Shown here: positions 51,061 to 61,456 of the stretch, piece after piece
How positions within the stretch are numbered: the stretch's first letter is position 1
Layout of the letters: the number at the start of each line of letters is the position of its first letter
Assembly (NCBI GenBank): GCA_009602725.1
Contig: WELB01000029.1
Span: forward strand, 356,342 to 420,341
Reading direction: 5' to 3'
Source of the DNA: Spirogloea muscicola
Taxonomy: Eukaryota > Streptophyta > Zygnematophyceae > Spirogloeales > Spirogloeaceae
Length of the DNA stretch: 64,000 bases
Notes under the pieces: generated by a model
The model's input: the letters and a program-made list of their open reading frames with translations, nothing else
Told to the model about the DNA's origin: nothing
Databases searched by the model: none
Position numbers and translations under genes: made by a program

Positions 51061-51966
51061 CTAGTGTCGCTGCGACTGCGGGGCTTGCGTGGGCAGGCCG
51101 CTCTCACGCCATGCGGCAAAGCCGCCACCAACGTCCGTCACGCCGACATACTCCTGTCCATGCATTAACGACGCCATTAGCTCTATAGTCTTAGTACACT
51201 GCATCAACGACGCCATTAGCTCTCTCTAACCTTATTACATTAGCTGGCATGCCAGCGGCCCAAGTCCTAGGCGTACGTCGAGTGTGGGGGGGAGGGAGGG
51301 GACTCTCTGTGCACTCACCGCGCTTTGAAGCTCCGCAGCCGCTTTCATCGACCGTTTCCCGCTCTGGCAGCCCTGCGGTGGACGCCACGACGCAGCACAC
51401 AGCCAGGCGGCAGAAGTCAGGCCGTGTAGGCGACGCCAGCTGCAAGCATGGCGGCATCAGCGGCAGCAGCAGCGGCGATGCTCACCACAAGGATCTCATC
51501 GGCTTTGTCAAAGTGCGCAGCGACCTCCGCTAGGAAGTCCTGCTTCCTCGTCATGCCTGTGGTGACGAAGACGGCAGATGAGCAATGGCGCTGCCAAGCG
51601 GGGCAACTAGCCACCCATGCCGACCGGACAGCCGGCTTGCGAGGTGCGGCCGAAGCGCCAGTGGCGGGGGTTTGCTCTACCGGTGGGCGTGCGGTGCATG
51701 TATGGCACGTTGACGGCGCCGGGGACGTGGCCGCCGCCGAACTCCTCCTCCGTCCTGTCGCCAGCCCATGGCCAGAGCAAGTCAGCAATTTGCGTGGTAA
51801 TGACTGCGACAGTGAGCGGCATTGACATCGGGGGGAGGGAGGGAGGGAGGTGGAAGAGGCAGGTGGGCCCTGACCTAACGTCGAGGTAGAGGTGGCCGGC
51901 CTCCATGAGCTCGTTCGCGACTTGCACCGGCACGCTGCGGATAGTCACTGCCTCGCCTGTCGCCGC
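51061..51966 (-). CDS. Rhodanese-like sulfurtransferase (5' exon missing)
   Basis: Single-domain rhodanese of the plant STR type, predicted to transfer sulfane sulfur to thiol or cyanide acceptors. Exons in coding order: 51966-51875, 51754-51681, 51556-51486, 51372-51319, 51153-51061 (TAG); phases match. Order: VRSVPVQV-like start (IRSVPVQVANELMEAGHLYL), DVR, the EEEFGGGHVPGAVNVPYMHR block, TRKQDFLAEVAAHF, the active-site loop GCQSGKRSMKAAAEL with the persulfide-forming Cys, and GVTDVGGGFAAWRESGLP. The upstream exon with the start and any plastid or mitochondrial transit peptide is not seen. It may lie in 51967-52270 or in the gap at 52271-52889. Confidence 0.9.
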
Positions 51967-52270
51967 CTGCAGGCGCACACTGCACCACCATCCGCCACAG
52001 TTCCGCACAGTCTTGTCACAGGTGAACCAGGGTAAGCCCAATAAGTCGTGGGCGCTTTGACAAGAAGAGGGAGGGCTGAAGAGGAAGTTGGGGAGGAGAG
52101 AGACGCACATGATGGGGTGGGGGGGGGTGGAGCACATGATACAGGCAGATGTGCATAACTATAATAGGACGGAGGAAGGAGCAGAGGGAGGGGAGATGGA
52201 GAATGGAGAAGAAGGCGTGGAGGAGGAGAGAGGCGGAGGAGAGGCGGAGGTTGTGAGGAAGGCAGGGGGG

Positions 52271-52889
52271 NNNNNNNNNNNNNNNNNNNNNNNNNNNNNN
52301 NNNNNNNNNNNNNNNNNNNNNNNNNNNNNNNNNNNNNNNNNNNNNNNNNNNNNNNNNNNNNNNNNNNNNNNNNNNNNNNNNNNNNNNNNNNNNNNNNNNN
52401 NNNNNNNNNNNNNNNNNNNNNNNNNNNNNNNNNNNNNNNNNNNNNNNNNNNNNNNNNNNNNNNNNNNNNNNNNNNNNNNNNNNNNNNNNNNNNNNNNNNN
52501 NNNNNNNNNNNNNNNNNNNNNNNNNNNNNNNNNNNNNNNNNNNNNNNNNNNNNNNNNNNNNNNNNNNNNNNNNNNNNNNNNNNNNNNNNNNNNNNNNNNN
52601 NNNNNNNNNNNNNNNNNNNNNNNNNNNNNNNNNNNNNNNNNNNNNNNNNNNNNNNNNNNNNNNNNNNNNNNNNNNNNNNNNNNNNNNNNNNNNNNNNNNN
52701 NNNNNNNNNNNNNNNNNNNNNNNNNNNNNNNNNNNNNNNNNNNNNNNNNNNNNNNNNNNNNNNNNNNNNNNNNNNNNNNNNNNNNNNNNNNNNNNNNNNN
52801 NNNNNNNNNNNNNNNNNNNNNNNNNNNNNNNNNNNNNNNNNNNNNNNNNNNNNNNNNNNNNNNNNNNNNNNNNNNNNNNNNNNNNNNNN
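52271..52889. other. Assembly gap (619 N)
   Basis: A run of N bounded by an AGG-rich tract (52160-52270) and a GGC tract (52890-52950). Confidence 0.95.
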
Positions 52890-53154
52890 GGCGGCGGCGG
52901 CGGCGACGGCGAGTGCGGCGGCGGCGGCGGCGGCGGCGACGGAGGCGGAGGCGAAGTGTGGCGCTGGTCTGTGGAGGGGGGGCGGTGGAGCTGGGTGGGG
53001 GTGGGGAGCGTGGCGCTTCAAGCGAGGGCCTCGGTAACGAAATGTACTGCCGGAAGGGAGGGGTGGGGGCCCCCCCGGGGCCCCCTCCTCGTCGGCAACA
53101 TCCGGTGGGCGCTATCCGCCAGCCGGCCCCGGGGGGCCCCGAATAGATCAGAAG

Positions 53155-56100
53155 AATGAAGCAAGCGCGGCCAGATTGACTGGTGGCTGGGAGAGGCCAT
53201 CCCAAACGAATGGACAAGGTCTGAAGGAGCCGGAGTGCTGAGGACTGAGACAGCAGCAAGCGGACGCTCAGTAAGAGAGAGAGAGAGTAACCTCTAGTCA
53301 GTAGATGCAAGTCTGAACAGCTAGAATGCGGAAAGACGTCCCCCAAGAATGGGGTCGAGGTCAGGAAACCGAATTGCTGAGTGGGAGTTCCCTGCTTTCC
53401 ACGTCGCTCCATGGCGTTTCCACACGTACGTCGATAGAAAGAGAGCAAGTGCTCGCCCAAAAAGGGTGGGGGCTGGGAAAGAAGAAGAAAGTGGCTCTTC
53501 CAATGGGGGCAAGGGCTGTGAGAAGTGGCTCTCCCAATGGGGGCAAGGGCTGTGAGAGAAGTGTGAGAAGCTAGCCCAAAAAGATCTGACAAGGTTCGAA
53601 GGGGCCAACCTACGAAGGGGCCAGAGGCGCTAGCTCTAAAACGGCAGCTAGTCTGTCGGATTTGAGGCTCCTCACTCGTAACTGCTGAGTGGTCCATCCT
53701 CCCCCCGTTCTGACATAGCATCTTCAGGCCCCTTCGTAGCTGCTAAGCGCTTTAGGCCCCTCCGTGATTTGGCCCCTTCAAACCTTTGTCGATTTTCTTC
53801 GGGCTGGCTTCTACAGCCCTTGCCCCCATTGGGAGAGCCACTTCTTCCACACTAGGGAAGGATGAATCACTCAGGCTGGGAAAGGCCAGCCTAAAAAGAA
53901 GAAAGAGCTCGCCCATTGAGCATAGGGGCTCGAAAAGCCAGCCCAAAAAAGGATGAACAAAGTACGAGAAGGGGGCCAGGGCAAGCGCTAAGGAAAACAA
54001 GCACAAAAAGAAACAAAGCAGCTACGAAGCACTCAGTAACCCCTGCTAAGCAGCCTCAGGTCAGAGTAAAAGAAAGCTGAGAGAAGCTGGGCTCCTGGGA
54101 GCGGGTCCCCTGGCCAGAGCCAGAGGCAGCAGCGAGGGCTCTGCCGGCACGCAGGTGCAGCGCGCGGGCCATAGACCTCTGCAGCGACACTCAGTTAGTA
54201 AGGAAGGTCGCTCGGTATTCAACAGTCAGCAGCCCTGGAGGATAAAGACGATACGCTCGTCTCCTTGTACATTTCTTTGGGCTGGCCTCTCACCTTGTTT
54301 TCCGGCAGCTAGTCTGTCGGGTTTGAGGCTCCTCACTCGTCGTTATTGAGTGGTTCATCCTAATCCACTTCTGAGCTGGCGCTTATGGCCCCTTCGTAGT
54401 TTGGCCCCTTGGACCCTTGTCCATTCTTTACGAGCTTCTTTTCCTGTCTTCTGCAATTGTCTTCTTCAAGGCCCTCTCTGGCTGCGAGTTACTCGGACTT
54501 GCTGCTGCTCACTCGCGGGTACTGAGCTTCCATCTGCCGATGTGTAGTGTCTAGCTTATCGGTAGAGTGTGTTGTCTAGCTGTGTGGTTTTTCTTCTCGG
54601 CCCCTTTTGGCTGCTTTGGACCTTCCTTGTCCACTCTTTTTAGCTGCTCAACCAGCTCGCCCGTCACGCCATCGTCCACCGCTTCCATGGGAGCCGGTGG
54701 AATTTCCTGCAGCCGGGTCGCTAGCGCAGGTGTACCGTATGCGCTTGGTCGTCTCGTTGCAGCGGTCTATGGCCCGTGCGCTGCACCTGCGTGCCGGCAG
54801 AGCCCTCGCTGCTGCCTCTGGCTCTGGCCAGGGGACCCGCTTCCAGGAACCCAGTTTCTCTGACCGGAGGCTGCTTAGCAGGGGTTACTGAGTGCTTCGT
54901 AGCTGCTTACTTTCATTCTGTGCTTGTTTTTCTTAGTGCTTCCCCAGGCCCCTTCTCGTCCTTTGTTCATTCTTTTTTGGGCTGGCTTTTTCCAGCCCCT
55001 ATCCTCGATGGGCGAGCCCTTCTCTATAACTGAGCGAGCCTCATTAGTCGAACTTAGTTGATTCGTGGTTTTCTGGGCTGAGCTGGCCCATCACAGCCAT
55101 CGCACTGAAAAGCCTCTCTCTCTTTTTCCCTTAGCGGTCACTTACTTTCACGACTCCTTCCTTGACTTCCCTATTCCTTTCATTCTCTTCGAACTGGCCT
55201 CTGACAGCCATCGCCTACCTTTGGAAGAGCTGTTAGCTTTGAGCGTTCGCAGAAGTACGGAGAGTAGGTTTTTGCGACTTCCGGCCTTTCCAAAGCCTTG
55301 TTCATTTCTCTTAGTGCCTTCTTCTTCTTTAGAGCCATCGCCGGACTTTGGAAGAGCTGTGTGTACTGGGCTGGCCTCTCACAGCCATCGCCTTGCTTTG
55401 GAAGAGCTGATTCTTATATCCAGATGGAATGTATAAGGTCCGAATGTTGTATTAGATCTTGTTCTCTCTTCCTGCCTAGAAGCAGCAGCTCTCCTTCTCT
55501 TCAATACGTTCATTCGTTTGTGGGCTGACTTTATCACAGCCCTCGCCTTTGAGGAGCTGCCCCATTTTCTGGAAGAAGCTTCATCTGGAAGAGCTGCTTC
55601 GTCTACAGCCTGCTATTGACATTGCGAATTGCCACGCCCGGATCACTCCATATCCAAAACGGATAAATGTGGGACAAAGTATTTAACCTGATTAAAGAAT
55701 TTACCCCCCTTCCCCCGCATTATCTTTCAGTAGAATGAAGGCCCCAACCAAGCCAGTCCTTAATTCGTGGCCGATTGCGTGGCGCTGACCGCTGACCACC
55801 TCCCATACTTCACCGCACGAGCGTTGCGACGTGGCGCATTCCTTGTGCCCTTAATTTTCTTGAGAGAAAGTGTGCGCCCATTGAGAAGAGGGGCTGGCAG
55901 AGGCCATCCCGAAAAGAGTGGACGAAATCCAAAGAGCCAAGAAGATGCCTACAAGAAAAATGACAGCTAGACACAACACGATGCAACGGGGAACTCACTT
56001 GAGAGCCAGGGGTACCAGGAATTGAATTGAGAGCGTCCCCTTAACGTCACCGGCTAGCTTGACGTGGGCCTGCAGACGGCATGGTAATTAGACCGTCAGG

Positions 56101-56300
56101 CGAGCTTGTAGACCGGGCATGGGGAGCACCTCTACTGGTAGGATCTTTGTTTTGAGAGACTACTTCCTCCGGAAGGGCCCAGAAAAACGCTAACATATAC
56201 AGCGACTCAAGAGACCAGGTGCTCATAAATCCTGTTGATCAGCCGTACGTCAAACTTTTCTTTTCCTTTTTCTGGGCTGGCTAATTACAGCCAACGTCCT
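53155..56300. mobile_element. Second nest of LINE 3' fragments and tandem stem-loop tail modules
   Basis: Contains the same ORF-end and tail pieces as 42.9-47.3 kb: GCGCGGCCAGATTGACTGGT at 53164, SDLRLLTRN(Y/C) ends near 53685 and 54350, and tails with GGGCTGGC stem-loops. From about 54960 to 55620 the tail is a tandem series of diverged modules. Each has a GTCCATTCT/TTCATTCT-like box, a stem-loop (GGGCTGGCCTCTCACAGCC or near), then ATCGCC..TTTGGAAGAGCTG. Similar units recur singly at about 55893 and 56271. Confidence 0.75.
54060..54895. repeat. Inverted pair of retrotransposon ORF ends
   Basis: 54060-54190 (minus sense) and about 54755-54895 (plus sense) are near-identical inverted copies of the ORF 3' end. 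The plus copy, read from 54607, gives VEFPAAGSLAQVYRMRLVVS, LQRSMARALHLRAGRALAAA and the end SDRRLLSRGY. The intervening about 560 bp contains two more tail fragments. Confidence 0.8.
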
Positions 56301-57324
56301 CTACTGGATGAGACTGTGAGGGTCCTCCACCAAATGCCCCACCCTTTCCTTTCCCTAACGATGACCTGTGCAATCTGGTCTAGCTCTTCTATAAATCCGC
56401 GTACATTCGCCTCATCTCCAAGGAAGTTACAACCCCAAATTTCCTGGACTTCAAGAAATCTGAATCTCAATGCATTCCTCCAAGTGAGGCGTCTGAACCG
56501 GCCACCCACAGCCGCAGCCACTGCAAGACAAGAATCTTACAATTTTGTCAGCAAAGTCATATGTGTGTCGCTCACGTGTAGTACTTTATGCCAAGATTGG
56601 ACTCATTGTGTCTTTGACAAATAGCTCTAGCGTTCTCTTTCCTGCCGTGAGTCCCAGTTATCAGTTCTTATCAGCAGCCATATGAATTACTTACTCCAGT
56701 GACCGGGATTCATTGTAGGCGCCCTCCTGATGTCCTGACCGCAACCCTTACAGGCGCTCTCCTCGTATCTGTCCACTTCTATAGCACCGCGTTGGTGCCC
56801 ACGTCTGTCAACTTCTGAATGGATCCTGGCTACTGCTGCCCTTGCTGACTACCCCTTGCTGTTTGACATGAATCACCAGTCTGGGCTTGTCATCTGATGC
56901 AGAAACCTGCAAGCTCGGACTTTCACTCACTGTAGGCTTTCTAATGGCAACTCCTTGAAGGATCAACTCTTTGCTCAGACGGGAAGATTCCTCCTGCAAC
57001 TTAATCATCTCAGTTGTGTATTCATCGCTTCAACCCCAACATTACTTGATGCTAATGGACATGCACCCTTGAATCTCGCGCGTGGGTCTGGTTAGGCAGA
57101 CTGGTTGTGCAGACAGGTTCCAGATTGTACTCCGAAGAAAAGAATTAGTCAACTCCACAGATAGGAAGGCCAGCTTTATCAAAGCGGGCCAATCTCAAGA
57201 ATGTATATGTAAGCGGCCACTGTCCTGGAGAGCAGGCCGCACGAAGAGTCCAGCTTTGCTGGACAAGCATGTAAAGTTGCTGCACTTTGGCACTGCACCT
57301 ACCAAAGAAGCTCAGCTAGTGGTG
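56301..57324. other. Intergenic; two protein-like minus-strand ORFs, unassigned
   Basis: Minus-strand stretches at 56521-56285 (RFLEVQEIWGCNFLGDEANV; FIEELDQIAQVIVRERKG) and 57008-56808 (MIKLQEESSRLSKELILQGV) look more protein-like than chance. They have no recognisable family, and I found no splice path joining them. They may be remnants of a gene or element. Confidence 0.3.
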
Positions 57325-60300
57325 CTATTCTCCAACTTCCACGGGGTTCCCAGCAACTTTGAAGTGCTGGTAGTACCTGTTACAAGAGAGCAGAGGCAAA
57401 AGACTTGAGTCTTTGAAGGCCACTGAAGGTGCAGACGCTGTAACCGTCTAGGTCACTTGCACTGTTGACTTGTCTGATGGCCCACAGTGAGGCATCTGAG
57501 GACAGCTGACGGTAAAGTATGTCAAGGTGAGGGTGAAAGAGTGCAGATTCATGAAAGAGAGGCGGCCAGTGCTCACTCCATGGCTTCTACCAAGCGGTCA
57601 CCAATCTCTTCTGCACTTGCAATCGTGGCACCTGGGCCTGACTGCATGTCAGCTGTTCTGACCCCATCCGCCAGAAGCGACCTCATGGCCTGCTGCAGTA
57701 AGTCTGCCAACACCGGCTGGTAGCAACAAGAAGGTGTCACCACGCGTGTTCATAGAGTGACAAAACATTGGCGGTGAATTCCACTAATGCGAGCTGAGGT
57801 AAGATGACCAGGTTGGTCATGTGCTTAAGCATTTGCCAGGCATGCAAATTGGCAGGTATAGGGTTTAAAATTAGGGGATGTTAGAATTTAGGTTTTAAGT
57901 TTAGGGTTTAGGGTTCAGGGGTTTAGGGAGGAAGGTAGAATGGAACGGACCTGCTGGAGTTGATACCGGAGCATCATTGAAACTGACCGCAAGAGTCCAA
58001 AGGGATTGGCTGCCCTTCCGCCAAGCTCACCAGCTAACCTTCACTTACAAGACGAAGACAAGGAGCATTTGCCTTGTAAGCTCTCAGAAGAGCAGGTGTT
58101 CTCCAGTACTGAGAAGGTTAAAGTACGTCCTAGACCTCGACTACAGACTCACCATCAACTATGCATGTCCTCAATAAGTCAAGATACTCTGCCAGCAGGA
58201 ATTACCCAAAGAGGCCAGGCTTGTCCCCTGCGCTTAATTCAGCGGATGGAGCAAAGCGGACACCACCCGTGATGCCCCTGGCTGTCTCAACCAGGACATC
58301 ACCCAGCAGATTCGCCAGCACAACTACGTCGTACTTTGTAGGCCGCTGGACACACGCCATGTAAGCTAGTGAGGGTGTTTCAGAACAATCTCAAAGGGGG
58401 GACTTTACAAAGAGTGCTGTCAAGCAGCACAAATAGGCCACGCTCCATTCACTTGATACTAGGAAAGCCAAGTGGCAGAAAAGAGCTATAGCTCTGGCTA
58501 GCAAAGTGACCCGTGTCCTTGAGCTATTACACCTCACAGGATAGCATTCACAACTATCAATGTTGTGCTATTTAACATGGATGTGCAGATTTTGCTAACA
58601 GAGAAGTGGGAACATAGACATATGAAGAGGCACAGAGGTGTGGACTTGATCGCAGACCTGGACAAGACGGCTGGCAAAGAGGTCAGCGAGCTCGTGATGC
58701 ACCTCCACATCCGGATACTCTGTTTCGCCAACTCTGGTCACAACCTGACATAGCAGTTGACCCGCTGTTTGCTTGAGCAAACGTCCCCGAAGGCTGCACT
58801 CTCAGCTTGCAGACTTGTACTTTCATAGCTAGGTATCTAGCCAATAATCAGTGCTTACATATCTATGCAATCTGCCTAAGAAATTACAGTATATAAGATT
58901 GTCAAAGATAAGCACCAGGGTGAGCAGGCCCTGCTTCCACGAAAAGGGATCAAGAGCGAAGTACCTCACGCCAGAGTCGACTGACTTCAAGGTAGTTGGC
59001 GAGGTCGACGGATGTCAGGCGGCGGCTGCGAGCTCTCGCAATGTCGAATGCAGCCCGGGCAATGCGCTCGACTTGCTGGCCAGAGTATGCAGCGGTGCTG
59101 AAGGCCCGCTCGTCTCCGCCTGGCAGCGGCTCCCTGCCCTGACACAAGAGAAGCGAGCACACTCGCTTCACGCCGGGCGGCTCCTTGACAGAGCTTCAAC
59201 CTCCGTGCAATAGCACAATGACGTCTCACAAGACGTGCATTGGAGACATGGGTGCCTCTCCCCCAGTCACCTGTTCACCGGTGTAGATTCCGCCACTGAT
59301 CTCGCGGACAAAGATGAGGTCGGTGCCGCGGATGACCTCGGTCTTCAGCAGGTAGTCATTCTCCAGCTGGGGGAAGGCCAGGGCGGGCGAGAGCTGCCAG
59401 AAGAGGTCCATCTCTGCCCGCAGCTTCAGCAGCGTCTGGGAGCGGAGCGGTGATCCCAGCGGGCCCTGCGCTCAGATAACAACTATGTGTGCGCTGAGTC
59501 CAAGTCTCGCCAACGTCCTCATCCAGTGGCTTGGGCTTGCTGTGCTTCTGCTAAGGCCTTGGTTAGTCTAGGATGCCCGCAGGAATGCGGAAACATACCC
59601 AAACAGCCTGCACACCACCGCTTTGTGCTCATGCCTTGTACAGTCCCCAGTCTGACTGGAACCGATGTATACTCTGTTTCTGAAGCTGCTTCTGCAAAGT
59701 AAAGCCACGAGTAACAGCTACAAGGTCTTTGGCCAGGCAGATGGATACGCCAAGTGGGTCAGACTTGGTCGCAGCGTCGGTCGGTACAGTAAGCTGTGCC
59801 TGTGACTCCATCTCAGCCCCTGATGTGATAGCCTGAGTTAATGAAGCAAAATCGGAGCTCATTGACGAGGTGAGAGAACCCACCTCGTTGCCCTCGACCG
59901 TGACCTTGCTCCCGATGCCGCCGAGCAGGACGGCGTCGCAGGCCTTGCACTGCTCCACCGTCTCGGGCGGCAGCGACTGCCCGGTCGCCTCAATGGCCGC
60001 GTTGCCGATCAGGGCGTCGGCGATGTCGAAGTCGACGCCGGAGCACTCCTCCAGCGCTTTGAGGGCCTTCTTCGCAATGGACATGACCTCGGGGCCCTGC
60101 GTGCACATAACAGAGAATTAGACTAACCATCGTACTAATGTAACAATAAGTGTGCTCCACATAAGTCAATGTGGAGCATTGGACGAGGCCGACGGCTGAC
60201 GGCTCACGGCCCACGGCTGACGGCTCACGACCGGCGGCCGACGACTGGCGGCCGACGGCTGACGGGCTGAGGACTGGAGGCGGATGGCTGCTTCGGAACT

Positions 60301-60564
60301 CTTGTGAAGCGCGAGCAGGAGCACCAAAGCCGGCACCCGCCGTTGAGCCGGCGGCGGCGGCGGCGGCGGCGGCTCGAGGGCGTCAGCCGAGCGCACCTGG
60401 CCGTCACCCGGCAGCGTGCGGATGACGAAGCGCGCCTTGGTGATGGTCTTGCGGGCCTCGCCCGCCGCCACCGCGGCGGCGCGGCAGGCGCCGCCANAGG
60501 GAGCCGCGAGCTCCACGACACTTACCGGCCTCCGCCAAGTCCCGCTGCAGCACCCCGCTGCCAT
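57325..60564 (-). CDS. 3-isopropylmalate dehydrogenase family protein, catalytic residues altered
   Basis: Nine exons: 60564-60397, 60096-59884, 59465-59271, 59138-58965, 58744-58658, 58345-58206, 58014-57951, 57716-57577, 57376-57325 (TAG). They total 1,233 nt, 410 residues, all in phase. Family marks: RTLPGDGQGPEVM, CDAVLLGGIGS, LRAEMDLFWQLSPA, VREISGGIYTGE, ERIARAAFDIARARS, LTSVDLANYLEVSRLWRE and a C-terminal ADGVRTADM block. The first 40 or so residues look like a plastid transit peptide (inference). Canonical enzymes have Lys in SVDKANVLE (here Leu), Arg in NLRPA (here Ser), GDILSDEA (here GDVLVETA) and HGSAPD before the conserved ANP (absent; exon 6 splices straight to AANPFGLLRS). Leucine-pathway activity is therefore doubtful. 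There is one N in exon 1 (60497). Confidence 0.85.
57859..57930. repeat. Interstitial telomere-like TTTAGGG motifs
   Basis: A cluster of TTTAGGG and near copies on the plus strand in the intron between the 58014-57951 and 57716-57577 exons of the isopropylmalate dehydrogenase-like gene. Confidence 0.8.
60190..60270. repeat. Degenerate short tandem repeat (ACGGCTGACGGCTC type)
   Basis: About seven imperfect copies of a 7-14-bp GACGGCTCACGGC-like unit, in the first intron of the isopropylmalate dehydrogenase-like gene. Confidence 0.8.
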
Positions 60565-61456
60565 AGGGGCGCCGCGGCGGCGGCGGCAGCGGCGGCCATG
60601 GCGGCCGGGCGAGGACGGAGGGGGGGGGGGGTTTGGGTCCGGCCGTGAAAGTATCAACGGTGGTGCGGATTGCCTCGGCGGCGGCCTGGCCAGCGCCACT
60701 TGGCCTCCTCACGGCGAGAACTCGGGCGGGGGGCACCGGAGATTCGGGATAAAAGCTTTGGGTTGCTGGATTTAGGTTTTCTGTTTCTGGCATGAGGATT
60801 TGCCTTCTGTCATCCTCTTTCGGGGCTGGCCCCTCTGCTATGACCGCATTGCCGATCCGTGCCATCCTTAGACCACCCCGGCTCTCACTTCTGTATGGTG
60901 GCTACACACAGGCAATGCTCGGTCAGGCAGCGCGGCCGTCCCACATGCCTTCTACTTTGTATCTGCCTCGCTCAAGGGACTTGGCACTGCTCAAGTTCTG
61001 GTTTTCAGTCTTCATGCAGGAGCATAGAATCGACTGCTGCCCATGCATTGCTTGTGGGCTTAGGTTTTGATGGACCTGTTCGGGGCTTGTGACTTTCAAA
61101 GCCAACGTCACACCTACCCTTGAAACCTTGTATCAGCGGAGGTAGCTCTCTTTCTGCAGTCAACCAGATTGGCTTGGGGTCCTTCACCTTTCGCTTCTGA
61201 CCAGTCACACCACTTGTCAATGCAGCAGGCCTTGTTGGACAGTGTTTCTTAGGCTCCAATGCACTTAGACGCAAGCCTAAGTCTGAGAGGAAGAGCAAGT
61301 TGTGCCCTATGCACAGATGGTGAGTGCAAGGTGATTGACATCTTTGGAACAATTTTCCCTGAAGTAAACCACTTCAAGTAGGAGCATAGCCTGAATGGGG
61401 AGCCAAATCCCATGGGTTGTCTTCACTGTTTGTTGCAGACAGGAGTGTTGCAAAGC
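60565..61456. other. Intergenic, no gene seen
   Basis: About 890 bases between the start of the isopropylmalate dehydrogenase-like gene and the stop of the malate dehydrogenase gene upstream of it. GC-rich just above the start codon, then ordinary sequence without protein-like ORFs. It presumably holds the promoter of the downstream gene. Confidence 0.5.

Noticed and set aside
52159-53721. 520-residue minus-strand ORF across the third gap
   Set aside because: Half of it is N; the rest joins retroelement tail sequence and CCG repeats. The same applies to ORFs across the gaps at 4598-5091 and 25185-25465.
56040-56170. Possible tRNA-like region
   Set aside because: No matching acceptor stem or T-loop consensus could be found; no tRNA in the window passed inspection.
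57859-57930. Chromosome end
   Set aside because: The TTTAGGG copies are few and degenerate and lie inside an intron of an intact gene, so they are interstitial.
60166-60425. Plus-strand ORF with repeated TADGSRP units
   Set aside because: Arises from the degenerate short tandem repeat in an intron of the minus-strand isopropylmalate dehydrogenase-like gene.
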